Assembly (NCBI GenBank): GCA_021464525.1
Contig: JADRCO010000397.1
Location: 1 to 34,712 of the forward strand
Reading direction: 5' to 3'
Source of the DNA: Rhizophagus sp. LPA8_4_AMF
Taxonomy: Eukaryota > Glomeromycota > Glomeromycetes > Glomerales > Glomeraceae
DNA: 34,712 nucleotides
Shown: positions 9,901-20,941 of the stretch, in pieces
Position numbering within the stretch: position 1 is the first letter of the stretch
Layout: every line of letters starts with the position of its first letter
Made by a program: the position numbers and the translations under genes
Notes under the pieces: generated by a model
Seen by the model: the letters and a program-made list of their open reading frames with translations, nothing else
Told to the model about the DNA's origin: nothing
Database searches by the model: none

Positions 9901-11750
9901 TATTGTACAAAAAAATATTTAATTTTATTTTAAGTTAAAGTTATAAAGAAAATATATTTTTTTACTCTAAGTTAAAAATGTGAAAAAAAAATTGGATCAG
10001 AATTTCAAATTAACTCTTTTAATATTATATATATGCAATATTATATAATAATTTGATAAATTACAAAACATTTTGCTAAAAGTTATTTCACTAAAAGATT
10101 ATTTGCCAAAAAAATATGGCTAATATTATGCAGCATTATAAATAATTCAGGTCAAAAATTATTTTTCAGCAAAATATCCCAATACCATTTTAATAGATGT
10201 TGAATCTAATCTTCTGATTTATTAATTATTTCAACATTTATTATATGGAAAGCCATTACAAATATTTGCTATTAATTATAGCAGGTATTACTAATATTTA
10301 TTATAAAAAAATAAGTTTTCTAATAATTAAATTTTGATATGAGTTATCATTTAACAAATATGAAAAATATTTAAAAGATTTGACTAAAATTAATTATAAT
10401 ATTTTTTTAATATAGGTCAAAATTACTTTAAAAAAATTAGAGAATTTCTGAAAAAAGTGCAGAAATATGCTATTTACTTTGGTAAATACCTGTTGTTTAC
10501 TATGGTAAATATTTGCTATAAAAACTCCTGTAATTATATTAATAGGTTGAACTGTTACAAGGGTAATCTGTCATAATAATAGCAGGTAATCTGCCACTAT
10601 TAATAGCATATTAGCATTTATTTACTGTTAAATATGGCTTACCATATTGTTGATATTAGAAATAACTGTCTTACTTAGTATAACCAAATTTTTTCTTTTT
10701 GTTAACAATTAATAATTAGAAAATATATTTCTCTATTTCTAAATAAAAGCAAAATATAGAAACTTTTAGTGATTTATTTTCCTTTGATTATATATTTAAC
10801 AGATTAATCACATTAATAATAATATCTATGTTAGTGTTGCTTGCCAAAACTCATTTAACGAAGTTTTGTCAAAATCTGAAACTTAATAACTTTATTTTTA
10901 ATGAAAAAACTAATTAATCTGAAACTTTTCTAAACTTTAAATGAGTTTAGGAAACATAAAAAATAGTTTTACCAATTACCTTTACTATAAAAAATAGTTT
11001 TAAATTTAATTTTGCCAAAACTTAAATTTATATTATTTTTATTAATAAATTGACTTCTATATAGTTATAACTTTACTCTACAATAAATTACCAGATTTCT
11101 TTACAAATGCATAGTGATTTTCATACTGCATATAAATTTATAAATTTCTTTTTATTTAAAAGCTAATCCATTATATCTTAAATAAAAAGAAATTTTTTTA
11201 AAAATTATCTAATCATAAATTATAAGGTCATTTTGTATTTTTTTTGCTTATCAGTTATAGAATTTCAAACATAGAATATTCTTAATTATATTTTTAAAAA
11301 CTACAATTGATTAGCTTTCAAATAAAAAAAAATTTGTTACATTATAAAAAATTACCAAGCATTTTTAAGGAATCCAGTAATCTAATGCATTTGTTTTTGA
11401 CACGTTGGATCAATATATAAATAATATAACAAAATGATAAAATAATATATTAATAGAATGTAGACATAATGATATGCTAATAATAAATAACAATGAGAAA
11501 GTTAGGAAATAAAATACAATAATTACAAAAGTCTCAAATACATTGCTTTGGCTATAGACTATACTATTTGATATAATTAATTTCTAATTTACTGTGCATT
11601 GTGATGGATAAATAAATATGATACAATATGTAAACCTTTTTTCTTGTTTTAGTCACTTTATCATTTCACTTGTATCTCTCCTATTACTATTCCTAGTCAT
11701 TACGAAGGATGAATTTTTTTTTCTAGATACAAAGAGCTTCGTTAAGACAT
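9901..11750. other. AT-rich intergenic sequence with short repeated words
   Basis: No coding region is supported. The words GCTATTAATTATAGCAGGTA (about 10268), AATAGCAGGTAATCTG (about 10579) and TTAATAGCATATTAGCA (about 10600) share AATAGCA/TGCTATT units and may be remnants of a small element. The segment at 10836-11035, beginning GTTGCTTGCCAAAACTC, resembles MITE interiors in style, but I could not find matching ends. Confidence 0.4.
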
Positions 11751-11758
11751 CCACAATT

Positions 11759-12309
11759 CTAAATATAACAGTATCTAGCGAAATGGCCGCTTCCACCACA
11801 TTTGTAACAATTATTACAATTCCAATAATTATGATAAGGACTTCTGCATTTGTAACAATTATTACAACTTTCAAAATTAAGATCAGGTCCTCCCCCGCAT
11901 TTATAACAATTGCGACATTGATAACTCAAATGACCGTATTCACCACAAATGTCACATCTACATTTATTGCCAGAATGATCAAATCTACCACAACGAGAAC
12001 ATTTATTATTAAATTTATAATAAATTTCAAAAATTTCTTTAAATTATAAATTAGGGCGGCAGTAAAAACTACCTCTTACATTATCAATACCATAAGGATG
12101 CATACAGTATATTCAAGAGTTTTCAACATTTCTAAATCTTCATTATTTGTCTTCTTCCGCCACAAAATTTCCATAATGGGATAAATTTTTGTCCACATTG
12201 GACATAATATACCTCTATTCTTATGTTGATTAATTCTTACACTGAGATCCATAGTTCGACCAACATAATATTTACCAAATGAACATTTTAATACATAAAC
12301 GATAAACAT
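11759..12309 (-). pseudogene. Broken GIY-YIG endonuclease / CCHC zinc-knuckle gene
   Basis: Read on the minus strand from 12309. The first 75 or so residues form a GIY-YIG fold start: VYVLKC (GIY position), KYYVGRT (YIG position) and VRINQHKNRG with R25 and H29, then the helix with EDLEMLKTLEY. The frame is then lost at about 12080-12090. Another frame continues with HPYGIDNVRGSFYCRPNL, a stop at 12044-12046, and five cysteine knuckles up to 11759. Four are CX2CX4HX4C (CSRCGRFDHSGNKC, CDICGEYGHLSYQC, CYKCRSPYHNYWNC, CYKCGGSGHFARYC). One is irregular and lacks the histidine (CYKCGGGPDLNFESC). GIY-YIG domains are metal-dependent DNA nucleases, and CCHC knuckles bind single-stranded nucleic acid. 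One frameshift and one stop make it a pseudogene unless an intron removes both; I see no convincing intron. The plus-strand frame over 11618-12049 is its shadow. Confidence 0.75.
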
Positions 12310-13785
12310 CTTAAAAAATTTTACAGAATAGAACTAGTTAAATTTACACTTATATGAAATTGTTAGGTTATTTTTACGAATAGAAATTATCTTATTTATA
12401 TAAAAATATTATTTTAAACTTGAAATAGATAACAAAATTAGCACATTAGTATACACGGCCAAAATTAGAAATGGTTGTAGTAATGTAATGATTACTGTTG
12501 CACATTCCGTAACTCTATTTTTTACTATAAGTCACATAAAGTTTAAAATACTTTAATGCTAAACTCTATTATGGATAAATTATTCTGGAAAAGGTATCTT
12601 CAACATATCAAAGTTTTTTTAAGGAAACGTAATTCGCAAGTGCGGACACAGAGATCATTTGCATTTTTTTGCACATAGTACCACGATTGATGATTGGATG
12701 ATTGGGTGGCATAGAAACGAAATCTATTTATTATGCAAAATTTTACCGATATTTTTTGCGCTGATCAATAATTTACCAACTACTAGATATTTTTTACGTT
12801 AAAATTTTGGTACCCATAAATACCAGCTTAATCCAGTGCTCGGCAAACATTTGAGATTAATGTTGGTCAGCACTATAATTCTGGCCTACATAATTAATTT
12901 TTTTTGTTTTTTTCAATTAAATCATGTGATAAGATGTCTATTTATTTTTATTTTTATATCTCTGAGTAAACAGTGTCAGTAATGACTACATGGAAACTTT
13001 TTACAAGTTTCTAACAGTAATACTAAAAGAAATTGAACAACTAAGTCTCCCGAAGACCACTTTACCCAGGTGGAAAAATTAAAACCAATAGCCCGTAAGC
13101 TCCTCCGATAAGAAAATGATTAGGTAAACCCTTTATAGTCAGATGATCAAGTCATGCTAATACTGCGCCACGTATACAGGATTTTTCGGAATAAAACAAA
13201 TGAAATCTTAAAAATTGCGATTATTGATTGTTGTAATTTATAGTTAAAACTAAAACAAGAAGGAAAAAAAACAACAATTTATTAAAAAGAAAAAAAAGTG
13301 GCAAGAATTGAATATACTGTATGTATACCGGTATATAATCAGTAGTTTTTATTCAAAATAATTACATGTAAAGAATTATCAAAAAACTTGAATTTTTTAA
13401 GGTGAATGTATATTTTTTCCATTATTGTTTATTATATATTAATGTTAGATTTGAAACAAACGAGAAATACATTTATCGAAATTTTTCTTATCGACACAAC
13501 GCCTAGGATACCGCAGTTTTATCTGCTTGTTCGAAAAAAAGCTTTTATGTTCTTTTAGAACTTTTAGTAGACAATTATTTACACGGAGAAAACTTTCAGA
13601 TACCCGAGTACGACCGGGTATATATATATATTTATAATGTTAAGCCAGAATCACTTAGCACGGAATCAATTTTTATATTCTGCATCTTTACGTTAAACCC
13701 TAAAAAAGAGGGTGCATTGTCTCAAAAATTTTTTTTTTTTTTTTTTTGAAATAGAATAATTATAATTTATGATAATGAGATACGG
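12310..13785. other. Intergenic sequence, less AT-rich, no gene recognised
   Basis: The sequence around 12600-12880 and 13020-13200 is less AT-rich than its surroundings and may hold decayed coding DNA. No frame gave a protein I recognise. The near-palindrome GTATACCGGTATAT lies at about 13322-13335, and a long T run is at about 13730-13747. Confidence 0.35.
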
Positions 13786-13788
13786 TGA

Positions 13789-14130
13789 AATTATTTGACA
13801 CGGAGAATAAAAATTTTTTTTTTTATATAATTTTTTACTGTAAATTCAAGATGAAATTTCTTGACATAAACCGGATTTATAATTTTCCACTGCAAATTCA
13901 AAAAAAAAAAAATTTTTTTTTTTTGACGTAAGTCGGAGAAATAACATAATTTCCTTTTATGATTTCCATTGTAAATTTTTTTTTTAAAAAAAAATTTTTT
14001 TAGTCGGAGAAACAACAAAATTTCTTTTTATAATTTCCATTGTAAATTTTAAAAAAAAAAAAAAAAAATTTTTTTCTTTTACAGAAGAAATATAATTTTC
14101 TACTGTAAATTCGGGGAAAAATAAAAAAAT
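13789..14130. repeat. Degenerate tandem repeat of 60-80 bp units with A/T homopolymer runs
   Basis: About five units each combine a GA(C/G)..AGTCGGAGAAA-like head, a TTTATAATTTCCATTGTAAATT-like core and an A-run next to a T-run. The cores lie near 13838, 13880, 13967, 14035 and 14098. The minus-strand open frames here are lysine/phenylalanine-rich products of the homopolymers and are not considered genes. Confidence 0.6.
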
Positions 14131-14999
14131 TTTTTTTGTACTATACCGACTACCCTGAAAGATAAGGTCACATGTGAATTTGCCAGGAAACAAATATTGT
14201 GTAGATCCTTCCTTTTATAGGTAGTGCCAGTCAAGAGATTTTTTAAATACTGACCGACATTATCGTAATTCGGCCCTGAACCATATGGATTTTTCGAGTG
14301 TTTAATTTTGACCGAAAATGCATACATACATTCTTTATTATTTTATGCACGAATAGTTAATTAAAATCGCATGTCCATACATTACTAAGAATTTTCTCTT
14401 TTTTGTAGTTTTATCAATCCTCTAATTTTTAAAGTGAAAAAATAAAGATAAATAACTTTCAAAAAGGGTAATTACAAAATGTTAATAAGTGATCTTAAAA
14501 AAAAAACTCCAATTTTTTTTAAAAATCAAAGGAATTTCTTACAAAAAATATAAAAGTATCATCAAAGTGTTCCCAAAAAAGAAACTGTTAAAAAAAAAAG
14601 GAAATCCGCGTTTCAAAACAAAAAAAAAAATATTAATTTATCCTAAAAAAGCATCTCAAGTGTTTTAAAAGTAAAAGAAATAAGAAGAATAGAAAGAAAG
14701 TATCCCTAAAAAAAGAGACATTAAATCCAAAAAGAAAAAAAGCCCCGGAGAAACCCGTACTTGTATAGATTTCATCATGTTTGTAGTGTTTGTAGTACCG
14801 ATTAACAGTTAACATATTTTATGTATGATTTATCAAAATCAACCATACATTACATAACTTTACAGTCTAATATATTTAACACTCAGAGAATTGTGACTCA
14901 GAGAATTCAAAATATAATATAAAGATGGTATAAAATTTTTTCAAAATACAAAAAAAAAAAAAATTCTTAACTATTCGTTTTTTCTTTTTTAACAAAAAA
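14131..14999. other. Intergenic region upstream of the duplicated-domain gene
   Basis: The minus-strand frame over 14100-14327 has a few plausible residues (NPYGSGPNYDNVGQYLKNLL) and might be a gene remnant, but nothing recognisable. The rest is A-rich. TATA-like words (AATATAATATAAAG at about 14910, GGTATAAAATT) lie 60-90 bases before the next start codon. Confidence 0.4.
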
Positions 15000-15581
15000 A
15001 TGGATCATACTGCGTCTCTTGTGCCTCATAACACATTCGAATTTTATTTGCCTTTACCAAATGATACACGTATTTATCGGGTTACGTATATCGCATTACA
15101 TTTATTTGAAATCGCTCGACTCTTGAATAATAATATTAATTTATCTCATATTCCTGATTATGAGTTTCCACATCATTACAATATACAATCATTAATTAAA
15201 CAACAAATTCAACAACAATTTGAACCTCAAGATGCTTATGACGCATCTTCTGCGCCATCTTCTGCGCCTCAAAACACATTTGAATTTTATTTGTCAAATG
15301 ATACGTTTATTTATCATATTACTTATACTGAATTACATTCCTTTGAAATCGCTCAACTTTTAAATAACAACGACAACAATTTTTATTATTATAATTCTCA
15401 AGAACCACCCGTTGAATTTCAAGATTATCAAAATAGCATTCAACACCAAATTTTTGATGATATGATTAATCAAGATTATAATATTCATAGCGCGAATTCT
15501 CATACTGAAGATATGCAAGATACGGAATATGTGGGGTATGCGGAATATGATGAAACTGCACCGACTCAAACCGATTATTGA
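15000..15581 (+). CDS. Small protein with an internal duplication, function unknown
   Basis: A single uninterrupted frame of 193 residues in clearly gene-like codon usage, with an A-run directly before the ATG. I do not recognise the family. A module of about 36 residues occurs twice. Copy one is residues 9-47 (HNTFEFYLPLPNDTRIYRV, then FEIARLLNNN); copy two is residues 90-125 (QNTFEFYLSNDTFIYHI, then FEIAQLLNNN). Two residues of the NDT loop are missing in copy two. Between them is a glutamine-rich linker (IKQQIQQQF) and an SSAPSSAP spacer. The C-terminal third is rich in D, E, Y, N and Q and looks disordered. I see no signal peptide, membrane segment or catalytic motif. It could be a lineage-specific protein-interaction module. 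A possible poly(A) signal AATAAAG lies about 130 bases downstream. Confidence 0.75.
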   Translation: MDHTASLVPHNTFEFYLPLPNDTRIYRVTYIALHLFEIARLLNNNINLSHIPDYEFPHHYNIQSLIKQQIQQQFEPQDAYDASSAPSSAPQNTFEFYLSNDTFIYHITYTELHSFEIAQLLNNNDNNFYYYNSQEPPVEFQDYQNSIQHQIFDDMINQDYNIHSANSHTEDMQDTEYVGYAEYDETAPTQTDY

Positions 15582-15705
15582 ATTTTTTATTTTATTTTAT
15601 TTTATTTTTTATTTTTTTTTCATTTTAAGTTAATCCTATGTTATGATTTAGTTTCTATTTTAGGTCTTTTTATTTTATGGTTAATCTATGTATTTATATG
15701 GTTAT

Positions 15706-15713
15706 TAATAAAG
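15706..15713 (+). terminator. Probable poly(A) signal
   Basis: AATAAAG following the duplicated-domain gene, in a T-rich 3' region. Confidence 0.4.
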
Positions 15714-15873
15714 ATTTTTAATTTTTTGAAATTATCATTATTTGAATATGTGAGCTAGAGTTGTGCCATTTTATATTATACCATCTCTAGTGTAAAACTA
15801 CTTCTGTAATAAGATGGAAAAATGATTTTTTAAATTATCATGAAACTTTTCTTGGGCTGATGAGGTTTGATGA

Positions 15874-15874
15874 A

Positions 15875-15909
<35 letters not shown>

Positions 15910-15910
15910 T
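15874..15910. repeat. (TA)n microsatellite
   Basis: About 18 TA units interrupted once by TG (ATATGTATAT). Confidence 0.85.
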
Positions 15911-16900
15911 GAAATAACTGGAATTTTACTGTACCACAAATTCTTTGCAGTTTTTATATTCAATTATTTTTTAAACAATGGCATTTAGGGGTGCAATAGA
16001 TTTGCTGATAAAATATGTGATAAAATAGAAAATCAAAACAAAGATATTGATTTCCTATTTCCTCGCGGGGAAGTAAATCCCGTAAAAAATAAAATCTTAA
16101 AATGAGTCAATATCACATGACAAGTCATGGCACCTAAAAAAGGGTTTATTGTTCTTTCAATTTTTTTTTTAAATGACAAAATGAGAAACTTATAAGTTAA
16201 CTTATGAATGTGAGGACCGTTTTTGCTCTGTGAGAAACGTGGTCATTGTAATTATTTAATATATATATATAATTATATGTATAAATATATACTTGCATTA
16301 TCTATTAAAGTTAATAATTTAAACTTTTGAGAACTTAATCAATATAATCTGTTTCACTACATTAAGATTCTTTATAAATTTTTTTTTTTCTTCAAAATAA
16401 ATATGTAAATTTAGTTTTTTTTATCTAAAGAATCTTTGATTCCTCATTACTTTCCCTAATGCGATTTGTTATTGATTTTCGGCATAATTAAATATAAAAA
16501 GAATTGATTAATAAAAAAGAAATTCTTTATTTTCAGTTACCTTGCATGCTTTCCTTTGATATGATACCAAATACAGTATTTCGTTCAAAAACAATATTAT
16601 TCTTTAATCCGCAGATATCTATATTTAAGTTTTCGAAAAAAAAAAAAATTTACATGCAAATATATAAATATTACTCTAAAAGAACGGGAGGTCTCACTTT
16701 TTTAATTAAAAATAAAAAGTTTCAAGTATTTTAAGAGATTCTATTTATCATGAATTTTTTATCATTTGAATTTTTTTTTAAAAAATTTCAAATATTTTTC
16801 TTTTCTTTTTTTTTTTAATATACAATATATATATACATAAAAACAATAAAATCCACCACGTCCACCACGTAAATTCAGTCCAAATTACGGACCGCGGTAA
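15911..16900. other. Intergenic sequence without a supported gene
   Basis: An open frame at 16504-16734 encodes a phenylalanine/lysine-rich peptide with no recognisable domain and no gene-like composition. There is a second short TA run at about 16260-16275 and long T runs. Nothing else is clear. Confidence 0.4.
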
Positions 16901-16904
16901 ACTT

Positions 16905-17955
16905 AGAATTTCTTCGATGGTGCAATGTTAGCGAAACTGATTCCATGAAAGAAACTTTCTTCATTTGGATTAAATAAAATAAGAGATTGATAATTAATCC
17001 GAAATATTCAACTAAACGCCTCTCAAACAATGGAAGGGGATGTCAAATACATCACTTTCATTGGCTACATGTTCACTTTCATTGGCTGAATTACAAAAGA
17101 AGCAACATCAAATTACATGTTAAGTCATAAAGTATTACGAGAATGACACAAATATATACAAAATTAAATTATTTTTTTTTTAAAAAAAATAATTAAACGA
17201 GTGGATAATTAAACAAAAAGGATAACAAACTTAATAAACCTTTATTAAATAATAATGATTTATTTTGGAATTAATAAAATAATACCTTGCTTGATCATTC
17301 TAGTGGAATTCTTACTTGGAGTAATATGTTCGATACGTTATGAGGTATCGCCGAAAGTCTTGGAAGAATTCGTCAAGAATTTTTAAAGAATAATCCCCAA
17401 AATCCATATATATCTTTTTTGCTGAAATATATTTAAATATAAAATTTAATTAGTTGAAAAGCTTTTCATTAATCTTTAACTAGAATAAAAGAATAAATAA
17501 CATGAAAAGTTCAATTTTTGTTTTACTAAGTGCTGAGAGAAAAGTTCTATGGAGGAAATTTACTTATGAGCGAAAAATTTTGATAAGTACTCGTTATTGC
17601 TGATGTGGATCTTCCATATATGTGGAATTACCATATACTGGTTCAATACATTTGTTCAATTAACACTCTTGCAACCGAACAAAGATTTTGACATTAAATA
17701 GAGCACATGATATTAGTTTAGCAAAAGCGGACATACGTGATGATGGTAAATTCCGGATGACACCAAAAGTTTTATGCAGAGTTAATACGACAGTGTTGGA
17801 TAATGAACTAACCGACCGACGACCGGACCGACTGCATTGGGTGAGTGGATAATTTTCAGTTAATTTGTGATGATCTTAATCCTTCAGATATTTCAGACGA
17901 AAAGTTCTTTTACTAAAGCAAAATGATTGTAAAATTACCTAATAAATAATCCCAG
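16905..17955 (+). pseudogene. Decayed TKL-type protein kinase gene, copy 1
   Basis: Pieces of a kinase appear in order but in different frames and with stops. They are: an N-terminal module read as WCNVSETDSMKETFF (about 16918), in which the WCxxC second cysteine is lost; ILTWSNMFDTL then a stop then GIAESLGRIRQEF (about 17310-17385), like the helix before the catalytic loop; FYGGNLLMSEKF (about 17540) where an H-x-D-x-x-x-GN-L catalytic loop is expected; IADVDLPYM near 17600, where DFG should be; and TPKVLCRVN (about 17760) where APEVL would be. The segment at 17868-17950 is a diverged copy of 18829-18920. Loss of the catalytic residues and many frame breaks make it non-functional. Assignment to the expanded Rhizophagus-type kinases is by motif order. 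Confidence 0.55.
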
Positions 17956-17974
17956 ATTCAGAACCACTTTAAAC

Positions 17975-19109
17975 CTACAATTTCTTTCGGATGGTGCAAG
18001 GTTTGCGAAAATGATTCCATGAAAGAAAACTTTCTTCATTTGGATTAAAGAAAGGAAGAGATTCATGAATTAATCCAAAACATTCAACTAATGCTTCTCA
18101 AACTTATAATTGTCCTGTGTGAAAAATTTTAAATGTCTATCTATTGAGCGCTAGTGTCTATTCAGCGTTTTGGATGTAGAACCTAGGTGGATTCGGAGTA
18201 AAAGAGCACAAGAATGAACTCGAGACAGACTTATGTCATGTTTGAAACTTCTTGATAATTCACAAAACATATCGAGTTTTTAGGTAAATATATATTTTTT
18301 GTTCGGTGAAATGATTTTCCGATCGTCACTCGTCTGTCATCCATAATTAAATAATATTTATTTATTTATTTATTTTTCTCATAGATTAAAAAGTATCACA
18401 AATGTTTACAATCGTCTTCATTGGTTGAATAACGAAAGATTCAACATCTAAATACATGATAAGTCATGAAATATTACGAAAATGGAAACTTAGAATGGAT
18501 TCTTGGCGTTAGACAATGTTTATGGAGTATTTATGGAGATCTCGAAAGAAGTCATACTAAAAGCAAAGCTTCTTAAACCCTTTCACGAAGGAAATTTACT
18601 ATCGAGGACGAAGAGATGCACGTATCGATGACGTGACATTTATAGACTTCATAACCATATATTGCGCCAGAAGTTTTTAATGGTGAAAATTACACTACTA
18701 CTTTTGACATTTATTCATTTGGTATTATTTTGAACAACTCTTGCAATTGGACAAAGGCCATTCTTGACACATGATATGTGAACAATGGACTAGAAAATTG
18801 TCCACATGTACATTAAAATTATTATTTTTTGTGATGACCCAAATCTTTCAGGAATTTCAGATGAAAATTCTCTTGCTGAAAAAAAAAGATGGAAAATGAT
18901 TTCATAATCTCCTAAAAAATATGGTCATCCGGAAAAGCGACTTGAAACATATTATACATACAAGTAGACCTTTGTATTTTCCTGAATTATCAAGATTATC
19001 AAGTGACATGAAACATTATTCTAATTACAATGGTAAGGTTTCTCTTTCTAAATTGGCCATACAGTATATTAGGGAATTAGGCTATATAATTCCGTTTATC
19101 GTTTATTAA
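17975..19109 (+). pseudogene. Decayed TKL-type protein kinase gene, copy 2
   Basis: This copy is better preserved than the upstream one. Recognisable parts are: WCKVCENDSMKENF (about 17995); EEIHELIQNIQL (about 18056), the helix that follows the cysteine module in these kinases; CLKLLDNSQNISSF (about 18240), the beta-3 lysine region, directly followed by a GTAAAT donor-like site; FHEGNLLSRTK (about 18580), a catalytic loop that has lost HRD/HKD; PYIAPEVFNGE then FDIYSFGIIL (about 18655-18735), the APE motif and helix F; and a tail with HTSRPLYFPELSRLSS in an open frame at 18921-19109. Frames change several times and stops intervene. The tail frame alone is not a gene; it matches the C-terminal extension seen in such kinases. 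Confidence 0.65.
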
Positions 19110-19224
19110 TTAATAGTAACACCTATTTCTGAGGTAAGTTTCGAAAAAAAAGTTTTAAAAACTTTAATTTTTTTATTTAAAAGACGTTTTTTAACGTTTA
19201 TTTTTTTTCCTTTTTGTAGGGTCT

Positions 19225-19520
19225 TCGGCTTCAATAATATAACTATAATATTCGGTATAAGGAACTTGATATATTTTGTGAATTATCAAGACGTTTCAAA
19301 GCTATGTAAATAAGTCTAGCTCAGATCATTCTTGCGTTCTATTATCAAAATCCACCTTGGTCCTCCATCCAAAGTGCTGAATAGAAATTAGTACTTGGAC
19401 ATTTCAAATTTTTCAAAACAATTAAAACTTTAATATCTTTATCTTTTTAGTATCCTAATAGGAAAGTTTTTTTTCATGGCATTAGTTTCGCATTCCTTGC
19501 ACCATTCAAAAGAGGTTCAA
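19225..19520 (-). pseudogene. Inverted N-terminal fragment of the same kinase family
   Basis: The reverse complement of this stretch matches 17985-18290 at roughly three quarters of positions by eye. The matches include ATGGTGCAAGGAATGCGAAA (against ATGGTGCAAGGTTTGCGAAA), CTATTCAGC(A/G)(C/T)TTTGGATG, and CTTGATAATTCACAAAA(T/C)ATATC. It covers the WCxxC module to the LKxLDNSQNIS region and stops there. No kinase core follows on the minus strand, so it is a partial copy. Confidence 0.6.
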
Positions 19521-19522
19521 TA

Positions 19523-20860
19523 ATTTTTAAGTTCTGAATCTTCCATTTTTTTTTCTGGAACATAAATCAAAATTAAATAATTCATTCTTAATAGAAAATG
19601 TTAGTGGAATCGAAGTGTTTTTTTTGAGAATTCTTTTAATAACCAATGGATATCGTACATCAGTTAAGCAAAATCTTGAGGATTGGGAATAACTTGATTA
19701 ATTTGTTGGATAAGAATATCGAAAGAATATTAAGAATATTACAAAAATATAGTGCATATAAGGTGAAAGTAGTAAGAAATAATGTAAAGTTTATAATTAA
19801 AAGAATCACAAAAAAATAGTCAAATAATAAATCGATAGTTTGAAATAATTTTTTATTAAATGATCATGTGATTTTTCAAAGATACATTTTATAAATAACT
19901 TATATATTTAGACGAATCTTATTTAATAATTTCATTGTTAAAATCTCCGTGTCACTAAAAATCAGTTTTATGTAAATATGTTCCGAAGTTAGATCTAAGA
20001 TGTATAACAGATAACGTACAATATATACTAGATTGCGAACAATACATTTACGCGAACCGCAGTTGATCACAAAACATTATAATATTGGGAGTGATTGGAC
20101 GCATTTTAATTTGTATCCTTGTGACCTTGTGTTACTTTCTTGACTGCACTACTATGCTGGTCAAGGACTCTGGTATCAGTATTCAGTAACACAAGAAAGG
20201 GAAATTTTTGCCACGGTAACTAACGGGTAATTGATCGAACACAAAATGACATTTATTGATTAAACGGGATATATTAATTCATGAATGAAAAAATTTCAAT
20301 ATGATTTCGGTGAAAGTTTCCCTCTTGATCTTGTTTGTTATGATTAACATATGACGAGAACATAATGCTTAAAGTTTCATCTTATTATTCATTCTAATTA
20401 AATCATTCTTTTAGCGATTGATTAAAAAACTTTTATTGGTTCCTTTTACTATTAAGGTTTATTTAAAAGTACTTCTTATTCCGATAATGCATAGTGTTCC
20501 AATATCGCGTGATACTTATTCATATTGCCTTTTGAGATCAATGGCTTACAATACAGCAATAATCGATTTATTTAGTTCATCAACTGATTCATATTGTTAT
20601 TATAACTTAAATATTTTACAAATGAAGAGTATTAGTGATATGTGATATAATGATTAGTAGTTTCTTTTTTTTTAAAAAAAAAAAATAAAATAAATTTATT
20701 ATATTCTTAAAAAAAAATAGATACATCTCTGATAAAATTCCATTCATTATTGAGACAAAATAATTTTTTAGTTAACCAAATAAAGTATGATCAATAAGGT
20801 GCGTCAATATGATAACATGAATGACAACATGGCATATGATATATAAACAAATAAAAAAAA
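19523..20860. other. Intergenic region before the F-box gene
   Basis: A frame at 20418-20645 has no recognisable domain. The stretch at 20085-20240 is less AT-rich but yields no protein I know. The last 150 bases (A-rich, with TATATAAAC at about 20841) probably include the promoter of the F-box gene. Confidence 0.4.
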
Positions 20861-20941
20861 AAAATCATCTTGAGGATCATCCCAAAAATAATCGTTTCCT
20901 TTCTTCTTTATAATTTAGAAAGTTTCGATAAAAAAAAAAAA

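Noticed and set aside
10836-11035. Another hAT-like MITE starting GTTGCTTGCCAAAAC
   Set aside because: No matching opposite terminus or target duplication could be found.
11618-12049. Plus-strand 143-residue open frame rich in T, I, V and F
   Set aside because: It is the antisense shadow of the minus-strand cysteine-knuckle array; its repeats (FVTIIT) are the complement of CNNCYK codons.
13791-14193. Minus-strand frames rich in K and F
   Set aside because: Products of alternating A and T homopolymers in a tandem repeat.
20418-20645. 75-residue frame upstream of the F-box gene
   Set aside because: No domain, no supporting context, and length within what AT-rich intergenic DNA gives by chance.
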